NCBI GenBank assembly: GCA_041397525.1
Contig: JAWKWL010000002.1
Coordinates: 527,162 to 591,161, forward strand
Direction of reading: 5' to 3'
Length of the DNA: 64,000 bases
DNA from: BOKV01 sp041397525
GTDB lineage: Bacteria > Pseudomonadota > Alphaproteobacteria > Rhizobiales > Rhizobiaceae
The position numbers and the translations under genes were made by a program. This document shows, in pieces, positions 8,132 to 17,212 of this stretch; position 1 is the first letter of the stretch; every line of letters begins with the position of its first letter. Below the pieces are notes generated by a model. That model did no database searches. It was not told the origin of the DNA and saw nothing but the letters and a program-made list of their open reading frames with translations.

Positions 8132-8530
8132 CTATCGCACTGCATAACCGACAATCCAGATCAGGACCGTCAGGGTCAGTGAACCGGCAAGCGTTGCCCA
8201 GGCAAGCTTCGTTGCAGTATGCTTGTCGAACAATTTGCCCATGTCCCAGGCGAAATGACGCAATCCGCCAAGCAGGTGATGCATCAACGCCCAGGTGTAG
8301 CCGAACATTACAAGCCGCCCGAACCAGCTGCCGTAAATACCGGATACGAAATCGAAATAGTCTGGTCCGCTGGCAGCCGCGATCAGCCACCATGCGACGA
8401 GCAGCGTGCCAAAATAGAGTGCGGCACCGGTGATGCGATGCAGGATCGACATGACCATGGTCGGTATGGGTTTGTAGATCTGCAAATGCGGTGAGAGCGG
8501 CCGGGAGCCGCGAATGTCTGACTGCGCCAT
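8132..8530 (-). CDS. sdhC: Succinate dehydrogenase cytochrome b556 subunit
   Basis: 132 residues. The signature R-P-L-S-P-H-L-Q-I-Y near the N-terminus, S-x-x-H-R-I-T-G (quinone site Ser/Arg region) and H-H-L-L-G-G-x-R-H (haem-ligand helix) identify SdhC. Three transmembrane helices are evident. It forms the b-haem membrane anchor of complex II with SdhD. GGGAG lies 10 nt before the ATG. It is the first gene of sdhCDAB; the 183 bp between it and the upstream acetyltransferase gene (8531-8713) should hold the operon promoter, though I could not assign -35/-10 boxes with confidence. Confidence 0.95.
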   Translation of the reverse strand: MAQSDIRGSRPLSPHLQIYKPIPTMVMSILHRITGAALYFGTLLVAWWLIAAASGPDYFDFVSGIYGSWFGRLVMFGYTWALMHHLLGGLRHFAWDMGKLFDKHTATKLAWATLAGSLTLTVLIWIVGYAVR

Positions 8531-8713
8531 GGCGCAAATTCTCCCAATGCCCGGGAAAACCCGGTGAAAATGATGTACCTGGCAAAATGCCCGTTGCTGG
8601 AACCGACATGTCTTGTTGCAGGTGCGAACACCATGGTTCTAGTGCGCAAACTCCGACACGTCAAAAGCTACGATAGTCAAAGGTGAGAAAAATCGATTGA
8701 AAAGCAATTGCCG

Positions 8714-9175
8714 CTATTGATCGAAACGGAGAACAAACGAAAGCCAGTCGGCGGGAGCAGCCACCGCCTCGAAAACCTTGCGACCCGTATCGGGTTGCCG
8801 CGGGGCATTCAGCATCAGCTTGGTCCAGCCTCGGGATGCGGCCTGGTCAGCAAGCACGTCGACCAGCGCCTTGGCAATGCCTTTGCCACGATGACCGTGA
8901 TGGACAAAAACATGGTCTGCCTGGCCGGCGCGCATGCCGGTTACCGGTTCCGGCAAGTCGTAGAACATGATGAAACCCACAAGTTCCCCGTCTATGCGCG
9001 CACCCAGGAATTCCGCCGCCCGGTCCTGCAGCAATTGGCTGGCATAATACTGGTCCGGCTGGCGCGGTGCTCCACGCTTCAATGCCTGTCCATAGGCCGC
9101 AATCATCGGTGCCAGGTCATGCGCATCGCTCAGCCGCAGCACGGAAATCTCGATGGAAGTCTGTTTGTCGCTCAT
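8714..9175 (-). CDS. GNAT-family N-acetyltransferase
   Basis: 153 residues. The acetyl-CoA binding motif A is clear: D-H-V-F-V-H-H-G-H-R-G-K-G-I-A-K-A-L (R/Q-x-x-G-x-G/A), preceded by strands ending in F-I-M-F-Y-D. The substrate cannot be inferred. The start M-S-D-K-Q at 9175 is chosen because the extra 16 codons upstream (to 9223) are basic and unlike a GNAT N-terminus. It lies in the same orientation as sdhCDAB but 183 bp upstream, and diverges from the AEC carrier gene across 141 bp. Confidence 0.85.
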   Translation of the reverse strand: MSDKQTSIEISVLRLSDAHDLAPMIAAYGQALKRGAPRQPDQYYASQLLQDRAAEFLGARIDGELVGFIMFYDLPEPVTGMRAGQADHVFVHHGHRGKGIAKALVDVLADQAASRGWTKLMLNAPRQPDTGRKVFEAVAAPADWLSFVLRFDQ

Positions 9176-9316
9176 GCCGCATTGCTTGACCGGACGCGGC
9201 TTGCAGTCAAGCTTTTTTCGCAACTTCGAACTTCAGGAAGCAAACCAGCCGACAATGACCTTTCCCTTGCGGACTTTGTCCTGTAGGGCAGGGAAGTTCC
9301 AATCGGGATCTCAGCC

Positions 9317-10258
9317 TTGGCCCAGATATTCCTGACCATTCTTCCCGTCTTTCTGGTGCTCGGCACCGGCTATCTTGGCGCGCGTACCGGCTACCTCAAT
9401 ACCGGAATTGCTGATGCCTTGAACAATTTTGCGGTCAAGCTTGCTGTGCCCACGCTTCTCATGCGGGCGATGTACAACCTGGATTTCAGCCAGGCTTTTT
9501 ATCCGCCCATGCTGGGTGCGTTTTACTGTGGAGCGCTGGCGAGCTTCGTCATTGCAATCATTGCTGCCCGCACGTTCTGGAACCGCAGGCCTGGCGAGGC
9601 TGTGGCCATCGGTTTTTGCGCAATGTTCTCCAACACAGTGCTGTTCGGCTTGCCGATCATGGAACGCGCCTTCGGAGCACAAGCCCTGCCACCTGCTTTC
9701 GGCATCATTTCACTGCATGCGCCCTGCCTTTACGCTGTCGGCATGATCACCATGGAACTCTCCCGAACGGATGGCCGGCCACTCGGCGTGGCGCTGAAGG
9801 CAGCCGCCAGGTCCATCCTCACCAATCCCTTCATGATTGGCGTCCTCCTCGGCACTTTCCTCAACCTTGCCTCGATACCGATTCCCGAGCCGCTGATGGC
9901 AGCAATCAACATGCTGGCGACCGCTGCCATTCCGGCAGCGCTCGTTGGCATTGGGGCTGCCCTCACCCGCTACAGCCTCAGGTCGGAATTTTCCGAAAGC
10001 GTGATGGTCTCGGCCCTGTCGCTGGTGGTTCACCCGGCAATCGCATTTGTGCTTTCCTGGCACGTCCTGGGATTGCCGATTGAATATGTCCGCGCTGCGG
10101 TCGTCATTGCTGCCATGCCACCGGGAATGAACGGCTACATCTTTGCGGCCATGTATGACAGGGCCATGGGCGTTGCCGCATCTTCGCTGATTGTTGCCAA
10201 CCTGCTTTCGGTGTTCACGATCACCGCCTGGCTGGCACTTCTGGCGCATCTGGCGTGA
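9317..10258 (+). CDS. AEC-family (auxin efflux carrier-type) transporter
   Basis: 313 residues with ten hydrophobic segments in two halves, matching the AEC family (PF03547): N-terminal L-P-V-F-L-V-L-G-T-G-Y-L, a central polar loop, and the C-terminal half with the P-P-G-M-N-G-Y segment. Bacterial members export or import small carboxylates such as malate or malonate; the substrate here is unknown. The frame has no ATG before the first helix: a TAG at 9284 closes it upstream and TTG at 9317 gives the standard family N-terminus, so TTG is taken as start. It converges on leuC with a 19-bp gap. A second AEC gene lies at 16.2-17.1 kb. Confidence 0.85.
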   Translation: MAQIFLTILPVFLVLGTGYLGARTGYLNTGIADALNNFAVKLAVPTLLMRAMYNLDFSQAFYPPMLGAFYCGALASFVIAIIAARTFWNRRPGEAVAIGFCAMFSNTVLFGLPIMERAFGAQALPPAFGIISLHAPCLYAVGMITMELSRTDGRPLGVALKAAARSILTNPFMIGVLLGTFLNLASIPIPEPLMAAINMLATAAIPAALVGIGAALTRYSLRSEFSESVMVSALSLVVHPAIAFVLSWHVLGLPIEYVRAAVVIAAMPPGMNGYIFAAMYDRAMGVAASSLIVANLLSVFTITAWLALLAHLA

Positions 10259-10277
10259 CGGAGACGACAGAACCCGC

Positions 10278-11681
10278 CTATTTCCACTCCCTGACATCGA
10301 CAAAATGCCCGGCAATCGCCGCCGCGGCAGCCATGGCTGGCGAGACCAGATGCGTGCGGCCCTTGTAGCCCTGGCGGCCCTCGAAATTGCGGTTCGAGGT
10401 AGAGGCGCAGCGCTCTTCCGGCTTCAGCCGGTCATCATTCATGGCAAGGCACATCGAGCAGCCCGGTTCGCGCCAGTCGAAACCTGCCTCCCTGAAGATC
10501 ACGTCAAGACCCTCGGCCTCGGCCTGTTCCTTTACGAGGCCCGAACCCGGCACGATCATCGCGCTGACCGACGGCGCCACCTTTTTGCCTTCGACCACCT
10601 TGGCTGCCGCTCGCAGGTCCTCGATACGGCCATTGGTACAGGAGCCGATGAACACACGATCAATCTTGATGTCGGTGATCTTTGTTCCCGCCTTGAGGCC
10701 CATATAGGCAAGCGCACGCTTTTTCGATTCACGCTTGTTTTCATCGGCAATGGCCTCGGGATCGGGAACCACGCCGGTGACCGAAATTACGTCTTCCGGT
10801 GACGAACCCCAGGAAACGATCGGCGGAAGATTGGCCGCGTCAAGGCGCACGATCTTGTCGAAATGCGCGCCTTCATCCGTGTACAGCGTCTTCCAGTAGT
10901 CCATCGCCATGTCGAAAGCCTTGCCGGTCGGGGCCTTCGGCTTGTCCTTGATATAGGCAAATGTGGTCTCGTCCGGCGCAATCAGCCCGGCACGCGCGCC
11001 ACCCTCAATGGTCATGTTGCACACCGTCATGCGACCTTCCATCGAAAGCGAGCGGATCGCTTCGCCCGCAAACTCGATCACATGGCCGGTACCACCTGCG
11101 GTACCGATTTCTCCAATGATTGCAAGGATAATGTCCTTGGCCGTGACGCCTTCCGGCAACTGGCCATTGACCTCGACCAGCATGTTCCTGGCTTTTTTCT
11201 GGATCAGCGTCTGCGTGGCCAGCACATGCTCGACCTCCGATGTGCCGATGCCATGCGCAAGCGCTCCAAAGGCACCATGCGTCGAGGTATGGCTGTCACC
11301 ACAGACAATCGTCATACCCGGCAAGGTGAAACCCTGCTCGGGTCCAATGATGTGGACGATGCCCTGCCGCTTGTCCTTCTCGGAATAGTATTCGATGTCG
11401 AATTCTGCGGCATTGGCGGCAAGTGCCTCGACCTGGATGCGGCTTTCCTCGTTCTTGATGCCTTGCGCGCGATCCGGCGATGTCGGCACATTGTGGTCGA
11501 CTACAGCAAGCGTCTTTTCAGGCGCGCGAACCTTGCGTCCGGTCATCCGCAAACCTTCGAAGGCCTGCGGGCTCGTGACCTCATGCACCAGATGCCGGTC
11601 TATATAGAGGATCGAAGTCCCGTCTTCGCTTGTTGCAACCAGATGGTCGTCCCAGATTTTGTCGTAAAGCGTGCGCGTCAT
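10278..11681 (-). CDS. leuC: 3-isopropylmalate dehydratase large subunit
   Basis: 467 residues. It isomerises 2- to 3-isopropylmalate in leucine synthesis together with LeuD (not in the window). Aconitase-superfamily features are present: V-C-G-D-S-H-T-S-T-H-G-A-F, the first [4Fe-4S] ligand in I-G-S-C-T-N-G-R, and the pair in G-C-S-M-C-L-A-M-N. The start M-T-R-T-L-Y-D-K-I-W at 11681 matches the family N-terminus; AAGGA lies 10 nt upstream. The frame is open to 11777, but the extra part is unlike LeuC. Transcribed leftward and divergent from the RDD gene across 157 bp. Confidence 0.97.
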   Translation of the reverse strand: MTRTLYDKIWDDHLVATSEDGTSILYIDRHLVHEVTSPQAFEGLRMTGRKVRAPEKTLAVVDHNVPTSPDRAQGIKNEESRIQVEALAANAAEFDIEYYSEKDKRQGIVHIIGPEQGFTLPGMTIVCGDSHTSTHGAFGALAHGIGTSEVEHVLATQTLIQKKARNMLVEVNGQLPEGVTAKDIILAIIGEIGTAGGTGHVIEFAGEAIRSLSMEGRMTVCNMTIEGGARAGLIAPDETTFAYIKDKPKAPTGKAFDMAMDYWKTLYTDEGAHFDKIVRLDAANLPPIVSWGSSPEDVISVTGVVPDPEAIADENKRESKKRALAYMGLKAGTKITDIKIDRVFIGSCTNGRIEDLRAAAKVVEGKKVAPSVSAMIVPGSGLVKEQAEAEGLDVIFREAGFDWREPGCSMCLAMNDDRLKPEERCASTSNRNFEGRQGYKGRTHLVSPAMAAAAAIAGHFVDVREWK

Positions 11682-11838
11682 TTGGAAAGCATCCTTCTGG
11701 CAGAATTTCTTACCGCTGATATGCACATCGGTACATTTCCGGTCAAGCAACCTGATACGCGGATGAGGTCGCGGCAAACATTTCTTGCCTTTCTCATAAG
11801 GTTGATTAAGCTCGCCTGGACAATCAGAGGGGGTATGA

Positions 11839-12654
11839 ATGTCACGCAGACACTTTTTTCGGCGCGCTCTGGCTTATCTGATTGATGCGCTGACGGTTGC
11901 GATACCCTTGGCGATCCTGGCGGCAGCACTGCATTCCTGGGTCGGTCTGCCGGTTCATGCACCAAGCCTGATAAATTCGAAAGACTGCGAAAATGTATCC
12001 ATTGTCGCACCCGAGGAACAAGCGAGGCTGCTTCCTCCGGGTGAAGGCCAGGTCATGTTTCAGGTTCTGTGCAAGGTTCGCTACATGATGCTGACCGAGC
12101 AGCGCATACTCACCATGGGCAACAAACTCGGACCAGAATCTGGTAAAAATTCCCGTTTCATCAGTTTCCAAGTGGACGAAAACGGAAACCAGATCACCAC
12201 CTGGTCCATGGACCCACTTCTGTATCTGATCCTGCCCTTCTTCCTGGCAATGCAATTGCATCGCAATGGGACAACAATGGGCAAGCGAATGCTCAATCTT
12301 CAGGTTCGAAACGACAATGGAGCCTTGCCGACACTTTCCCAAGGCCTGAAGCGGGAGTTTTTCAAGGGACTTCCGCTTGTCTTGTTAGCCCTTGTTAATA
12401 TTTGGACAAACATGGCCTACGCACATCTCACCATTGAGGATATGGCTGAACTGGTACGCCAATACCCATTGGATGGCGGGCCACCAATATGGCCCTTCTT
12501 CCTGCGCCAGGCCCTGATCGGGTTGGCTGTTTTCGTTTTCCTGCTTGGTTCCTTCATTGTCTGGCGAGGCAAGACCTTCTGGGACTGGTTCGCTGGAACC
12601 CGCTGCCAGAAACCGGAAGACGAAGCAGAAGTGCAGACTTCTAACGTCCCCTGA
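11839..12654 (+). CDS. RDD-family membrane protein
   Basis: 271 residues. The N-terminal R-R-A-L-A-Y-L-I-D (RDD-type R...D pair) opens the first helix, and the second part holds G-T-T-M-G-K-R-M-L-N-L-Q-V, the conserved loop of RDD proteins. Four hydrophobic segments are visible, with a hydrophilic insertion of about 80 residues between the first two. RDD proteins are poorly characterised; some take part in ion or osmolyte transport. GGGGG lies a few bases before the ATG. Its 3' end overlaps that of the convergent L,D-transpeptidase gene by 14 bp. Confidence 0.82.
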   Translation: MSRRHFFRRALAYLIDALTVAIPLAILAAALHSWVGLPVHAPSLINSKDCENVSIVAPEEQARLLPPGEGQVMFQVLCKVRYMMLTEQRILTMGNKLGPESGKNSRFISFQVDENGNQITTWSMDPLLYLILPFFLAMQLHRNGTTMGKRMLNLQVRNDNGALPTLSQGLKREFFKGLPLVLLALVNIWTNMAYAHLTIEDMAELVRQYPLDGGPPIWPFFLRQALIGLAVFVFLLGSFIVWRGKTFWDWFAGTRCQKPEDEAEVQTSNVP

Positions 12655-14305
12655 CCTTGGCCAGTGCCTCACCAAGGATCTTGTCGCGGCCATAGACATC
12701 CTCTCGGAAATTGACTGATCCGTCCTTGTTCACGAAGGAAGTGAGATAGACGATATAAACCGGTATCGGGGTCTTGAGTTTGACCACCGTGTTCTTGCCG
12801 CCTGCCACCGTGGCATCGATCCGCGCGCGGTCCCAGCCCTCCGGCCCAAGAATCACTTCCGCCATCTTGAGCGGGTCTTTCAAGCGCAGGCAGCCATGGC
12901 TGAAATAGCGCTGGGCAGAATCGAACTTGGATTTTGCCGGCGTGTCATGCATGTAGACATTGAACTGGTTGGGGAACATGAACTTGACCCGGCCAAGCGC
13001 ATTGCCCGGTCCCGGTTCTTGGCGCAGCGAGAACGGGAAATTGCCCTTGCCATATTGCGACCAGTTGATCGCCGTGGCACTCACCTTCTGGCCACCGGAA
13101 AACACAGAAATGTTCTGGCCAGCCAAGACACCCGGATTCTTGCGCAGCTTGGGAAGATATTCGTTGACCGCGATGGAAGGCGGCACCCCCCAATAGGGAT
13201 TGATTTCGACATATTCCATCACATCGGAAAAAACAGGTGTTCGGTGATAGGGCTGGCCAACCTGGATGACTTCGGCGTGAACGGTATCGTCATTGCGCAC
13301 GACCTTCACCACCTGGTCGGCAAGGTTTGCAAAGATGTGATAGGATGCAAACTCGTTCTGCAGCCAGCGATTGCGCTCCATGTTGATTTCCATGGTGCGG
13401 ATACGCTCGGATACAGGCGTGTTCATCGCTTCAAGCGTTTGCTTGCCAATGGTTCCAACAGACTCCAGACCCATGTTTTCCTGAAAACGGATGACTGCCT
13501 GGGCAAGCGCATTGTCATAGTTGAGACCACCGGCAGCGCTCTTGAGCGTACCCGCCTCCACCATGCGCTTGCGGATCGACGGAATGCGCGGATCGCTGGC
13601 ACCAGGCTTCAGCACCGCGCCCGATGCCACAGTGGAAAAACCGCCATTGGCCTCGATCCTGCGATAGAATGCCAGTGCCTGCCGCAAGCGCTCATAGCGC
13701 TGGGTATGCGGTGCGAGCAGCCGCAGATATGCCTTGATATTCGTGGTCTTGCGCAGATTGGTCAAAAGCGCATCGGCGGAAATGGCATTGGGATAAATGA
13801 CGATTTCCTTGTTGACCGAAGCCGGGTTCAACCGTCCTGCATTCATGTGCTGCGCATAGGAAACAGCCGCTGTCGTCAGATGTATCTCGAGATCCGCCAG
13901 TCCCTGCATGTTGCTGGTCCCAAGCTTCTGGAACAGGGCCAGTGCATCATAGTCTTCCGGATGAAGCCCGTCTTCATAGGCAAGGTTGAGCGCCTCGACC
14001 ATGGCCTCGGCCCTCTTGGTCGGTTTGTTGCCCTCGATCCAGACCGGCTTGTAGGCAAGCTTGGCATAATGCGCGTCAATATCCTTGAGGCGCTTCTTCA
14101 GCGATTCGGATTTTGCCTGGCTGATGGAATTCGCCAATTCGGCCTTGATACCCGCTGACAGGAACTGCGCCTCTGCCGGAACTGTCCATGCGAAGGCCAG
14201 CAGGACGAAGACCAGAAGACCGACTGGTGCCAACAGGAGCCTCCCCGGGAGCGGGTAAGCTGCTGTCCTGTTCATCACAGGGGTGGCTGACGCGATCACA
14301 TCCAT
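12641..14305 (-). CDS. L,D-transpeptidase (YcbB/LdtD-like) with peptidoglycan-binding domain
   Basis: 554 residues. An N-terminal hydrophobic segment (about 22-46, ending A-E-A) predicts export. A scaffold domain of about 230 residues follows, then a PG_binding_1 motif (N-A-L-A-Q-A-V-I-R-F-Q-x-x-x-G-L) near 265-300, and a YkuD catalytic domain with H-D-T-P and R-Y-F-S-H-G-C-L-R-L (nucleophile Cys). This layout is that of E. coli YcbB, which makes 3-3 crosslinks in peptidoglycan. Rhizobiales rely heavily on such crosslinks. GAGGG is 7 nt before the ATG. It overlaps the convergent RDD gene at the 3' end. Confidence 0.93.
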   Translation of the reverse strand: MDVIASATPVMNRTAAYPLPGRLLLAPVGLLVFVLLAFAWTVPAEAQFLSAGIKAELANSISQAKSESLKKRLKDIDAHYAKLAYKPVWIEGNKPTKRAEAMVEALNLAYEDGLHPEDYDALALFQKLGTSNMQGLADLEIHLTTAAVSYAQHMNAGRLNPASVNKEIVIYPNAISADALLTNLRKTTNIKAYLRLLAPHTQRYERLRQALAFYRRIEANGGFSTVASGAVLKPGASDPRIPSIRKRMVEAGTLKSAAGGLNYDNALAQAVIRFQENMGLESVGTIGKQTLEAMNTPVSERIRTMEINMERNRWLQNEFASYHIFANLADQVVKVVRNDDTVHAEVIQVGQPYHRTPVFSDVMEYVEINPYWGVPPSIAVNEYLPKLRKNPGVLAGQNISVFSGGQKVSATAINWSQYGKGNFPFSLRQEPGPGNALGRVKFMFPNQFNVYMHDTPAKSKFDSAQRYFSHGCLRLKDPLKMAEVILGPEGWDRARIDATVAGGKNTVVKLKTPIPVYIVYLTSFVNKDGSVNFREDVYGRDKILGEALAKVRGR

Positions 14306-14395
14306 CGAAAATCCCTCTTATTCCGGAATCCTGTCCGCAATCGCGTGGCTCCGGCTTTGCCCCTGCGCCAAGTGTAATTGAATCGCAACCGGTGC

Positions 14396-15220
14396 TCAAC
14401 TGGAACCGCGAGCCTCCTCCGCCCGCCGCAGATGCCGCTCGAACCGGCGCAATGCCAATGACAGCCCGATGGTCAGGATCAGATAGACATAGGCGACGAT
14501 GGAATAGGTTTCGAAAAACCGGAACGAACCCGAGGCGTAAACCTTGCCCATCTGCGTGAGATCGGCAACCCCAAGGACGGAAACCAGCGAGGAATCCTTG
14601 ACCATCGCCACGAAATCATTGCCGAGCGGCGGCAATATCGTGCGGATTGCCTGCGGCAGGACGATCAGGCGAAAGCGCTGCAATCGGCTGAGCCCCAACG
14701 CCTTCGCCGCCTCGATCTGTCCGGAATCGACAGACTGGATTCCAGCACGAAACACCTCGGCAATGAAAGCCGAATAACCGATGGTAAGCGCCATGATCGC
14801 GCGCCATAGCAGCGGAAAATCGCGCACCGTCATTGCTTCGAAAAGGCCGATCTGCTGCAGCGGGGCAGTCAACCAGTTCCACAGCGCTACAACGGCCGGA
14901 GCGCCAACAAAGGCAATGTAAAAAAGCAGGACCAGGATCGGAACGCCACGGATGATCTCGACATAGAACCGCGCGGTCTGGCGCAGGATCACCGAGCGTG
15001 AAAGTGCCATGATGGCGATCAGCAATCCTAGGGCCGAAGCAAGCAGGAACCCGACAAGGGTCACGAAGACTGTGATGCCAATTCCGCGCGAAACAATGGT
15101 GAGAACCTGAAGATAAAGCCCGTTGGTGGCAATGACACCGGCAATGGCAATACCGAACAATCCGGCAACCAGAAGCCACCAGGGAAATTCGTCGTCACTG
15201 TCCTTGACTGGTGGCAGCAT
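14396..15220 (-). CDS. Polar amino-acid ABC transporter permease
   Basis: 274 residues, HisM/GlnP type. The EAA loop, E-A-A-K-A-L-G-L-S-R-L-Q-R-F-R-L-I-V-L-P-Q-A, is intact and contacts the ATPase subunit; the periplasmic-side P-L-G-N-D-F-V-A-M-V-K-D-S-S-L segment is typical of polar amino acid permeases. Five to six helices are visible. GGGG lies 5 nt before the ATG at 15220; a GTG at 15226 is the alternative. It is downstream of the binding-protein gene in the same orientation. No ATPase gene or second permease adjoins it, so it either works as a homodimer with an ATPase encoded elsewhere or the system is incomplete. Confidence 0.92.
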   Translation of the reverse strand: MLPPVKDSDDEFPWWLLVAGLFGIAIAGVIATNGLYLQVLTIVSRGIGITVFVTLVGFLLASALGLLIAIMALSRSVILRQTARFYVEIIRGVPILVLLFYIAFVGAPAVVALWNWLTAPLQQIGLFEAMTVRDFPLLWRAIMALTIGYSAFIAEVFRAGIQSVDSGQIEAAKALGLSRLQRFRLIVLPQAIRTILPPLGNDFVAMVKDSSLVSVLGVADLTQMGKVYASGSFRFFETYSIVAYVYLILTIGLSLALRRFERHLRRAEEARGSS

Positions 15221-15296
15221 CCTCACCCCGGCATGTCGGGCAACGGCGCTGCCGCATCCAGCGGCAACGCCAATGCCATTCCGGAAAAGCCGGAGC

Positions 15297-16085
15297 CTAT
15301 TCGCCGAACTTGTAGTCGAGGAACCACTTCTTGTTCAGCGCGTCGATGGTACCATCAGCCTTGAGTGCGGCAATTGCCGCATTGATCGGCGCTACCAGAT
15401 CGGAGCCCTTCGTGAAGATGAAACCGAAATCTTCCGACCCAAGCGCATCACCGACCAGTTTCAACCCGCCATTTGACGCATCGACATAGCCCTTGCCTGC
15501 GGTACCATCCGTCAGGACAACATCGACGTCGCCCGCTTTCAGGGCCTGAACGGTCGCGCCAAAGGTTTCAAACAGTTTGATGCGCGGGTTCTGCTCATTC
15601 CCGTCGAGGACTTCGTAGACCGCCACATAGAAAGGTGTCGTACCTGCTTGCGCGCCGACAAGTCCGGTGTCGAGGGCTGCGAAACTCTTGGCGTCCGAGA
15701 AACGGCTTTCATCGCCGCGCACCAGCATGAACATTTCCGAGCGCATGTAGGCATCGGAGAAATCGACCTTCTCCTTGCGCTCTTCCTTGATGGTAATGCC
15801 GGTCATTCCGATATTGTACTGGCCGTCCGAGACTGCCTGGATCATCGCATCCCAGGACGTGTTCTGATACTCGACCTTGAAATTGAGCCGCTTGGCAATC
15901 TCGTTCATGGCGTCATATTCCCAGCCGATCTGGTTGCCGGTCTTGGGATCAACGAATTGCAGCGGCGGGTAGGCATTTTCGGTAACAACAACAACGCTCT
16001 TGCCACCAAGATCGGGCAAGTCGGCTGCTTGCGCAGCCATGGTTGCAAATATCATCGCAAGGAAAAATCCGGCAAGTCTTCTCAT
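15297..16085 (-). CDS. Amino-acid ABC transporter periplasmic binding protein
   Basis: 262 residues of the SBP_bac_3 family. The signal peptide ends near residue 20 (A-Q-A). The mature part carries the family blocks W-E-Y-D-A-M-N-E-I-A-K-R-L, W-D-A-M-I-Q-A-V-S-D-G-Q-Y-N-I-G-M-T-G-I-T and R-K-E-K-V-D-F-S-D-A-Y. It captures a polar amino acid or related ligand and delivers it to the permease encoded 76 bp downstream. GGAG is 6 nt before the ATG at 16085; the ATG two codons earlier touches the GGAG and is unlikely. Ligand identity is not readable from the sequence. Confidence 0.93.
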   Translation of the reverse strand: MRRLAGFFLAMIFATMAAQAADLPDLGGKSVVVVTENAYPPLQFVDPKTGNQIGWEYDAMNEIAKRLNFKVEYQNTSWDAMIQAVSDGQYNIGMTGITIKEERKEKVDFSDAYMRSEMFMLVRGDESRFSDAKSFAALDTGLVGAQAGTTPFYVAVYEVLDGNEQNPRIKLFETFGATVQALKAGDVDVVLTDGTAGKGYVDASNGGLKLVGDALGSEDFGFIFTKGSDLVAPINAAIAALKADGTIDALNKKWFLDYKFGE

Positions 16086-16175
16086 GTTCATCTCCGGTTG
16101 GAATTGCGCTCTGCGATCAAGTCTATCCGGTTTGCCGACCCGTGCAAGCCTGAAGGTTCGCATTCGCGCTGTGCA

Positions 16176-17129
16176 CTACCAGATGAGCGCTTCTGCAAAC
16201 AGCACAACGAGATTGAGCGTGATGAACGACAAGATGGTCGATCCGGCAAGCACCACGGAAGCCGTTTCCGCCTGCCCGTAACGCAAGGCGAGCAGCGGAT
16301 AGATCCCCATGACAGAGAAGGCCCCGGATATGGTCAACGCTCTTGCGAGCTCCGGATCGGATATCGGGAATCCGGCGGCCGTGACCACCAGCATCATCAC
16401 GATGATTGCCATCGGCTGCAGCAACAGCTTTCCCGCTATCGTGACAACTACCGGCCAGCCCCAGCTGCAAATCCTTGTACCGGCCAGCATTCCGCCGATC
16501 ACGATGAGCGAAACTGCTCCGCTTGCCGCAGCAAGCATGTCAACGGGATGTCTGACGATGGCTGGCAATGGCAAACCGGCCAGCGACCAGATGAACCCGC
16601 TCGCCAGTCCGACGATCATCGGGTTGCGAACCAGCTCACGCAACACCGTTCGCATGGTGGCGACAACGCCGGCTCCGGCATGGCGACCGCCTTCGGCTAG
16701 AGCCAGCAGCAGCGGTATTATGACAAGGTTTTCAACGGCCATGTTGAGCGCCAGCACCTTGCCGGCAATTTCCGGAAATGTCAGCAACATCAGCGGATAG
16801 CCGACAAACCCGCTATTGGGGCATGCCATGCCCATGGTGCGCATGGCTGCAACATCGCCCGTGGCGCGTCCCACAAGGCGCCAACCGCCATAGCCAAGAG
16901 CGACCACCAGCAAGGTTCCGCCGAGATAGGCCATGACATAGCCCGGCTCGAAAACATCCCGGACCGGCAGGTCCGCCATGGTCCTGAACAACAGCGCAGG
17001 CAGCGCCAGCATGACCACAAAACGCGCGAGCGTATTGAAGTCGGTCGCAGAATACAGGCCACGACGCGCAATCGCAAAACCGATTGCCGCCAGTATGAAG
17101 ATCGGAAACGTGGCTGACAACAACGCCAT
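16176..17129 (-). CDS. AEC-family transporter, second copy
   Basis: 317 residues with the ten-helix AEC arrangement: N-terminal A-T-F-P-I-F-I-L-A-A-I-G-F, a mid-chain C-P-N-S-G-F-V-G-Y-P-L segment typical of the family, and a C-terminal half ending with hydrophobic helices. It is only distantly similar to the AEC protein at 9.3 kb, so it is not a recent duplicate. Substrate unknown. The start at 17129 begins directly at the first helix; the frame remains open to 17174, but that part overlaps the rplS terminator hairpin. Same orientation as the ABC genes downstream, 90 bp away. Confidence 0.87.
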   Translation of the reverse strand: MALLSATFPIFILAAIGFAIARRGLYSATDFNTLARFVVMLALPALLFRTMADLPVRDVFEPGYVMAYLGGTLLVVALGYGGWRLVGRATGDVAAMRTMGMACPNSGFVGYPLMLLTFPEIAGKVLALNMAVENLVIIPLLLALAEGGRHAGAGVVATMRTVLRELVRNPMIVGLASGFIWSLAGLPLPAIVRHPVDMLAAASGAVSLIVIGGMLAGTRICSWGWPVVVTIAGKLLLQPMAIIVMMLVVTAAGFPISDPELARALTISGAFSVMGIYPLLALRYGQAETASVVLAGSTILSFITLNLVVLFAEALIW

Positions 17130-17145
17130 TGGGCCAATACCTGTG

Positions 17146-17172
17146 AAAAAGGGCGCCACGGGGCGCCCTTTC
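17146..17172 (-). terminator. Rho-independent terminator of rplS
   Basis: A GC-rich hairpin (AAAGGGCGCC, short loop, GGCGCCCTTTTT on the minus strand) lies about 40 bp downstream of the rplS stop, with the T-run at 17146-17150 oriented for leftward transcription. It ends the trmD-side ribosomal transcript and sits just upstream of the second AEC gene. Confidence 0.85.
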
Positions 17173-17212
17173 ATCGGGATATCATATGATCGGGCAGGTG
17201 CTGCGATACGGT

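Noticed and set aside
12896..14158. Long open frame (420 codons) antisense to the L,D-transpeptidase gene
   Set aside because: Shadow of a GC-rich coding region; no domain, and the opposite strand encodes a complete YkuD protein.
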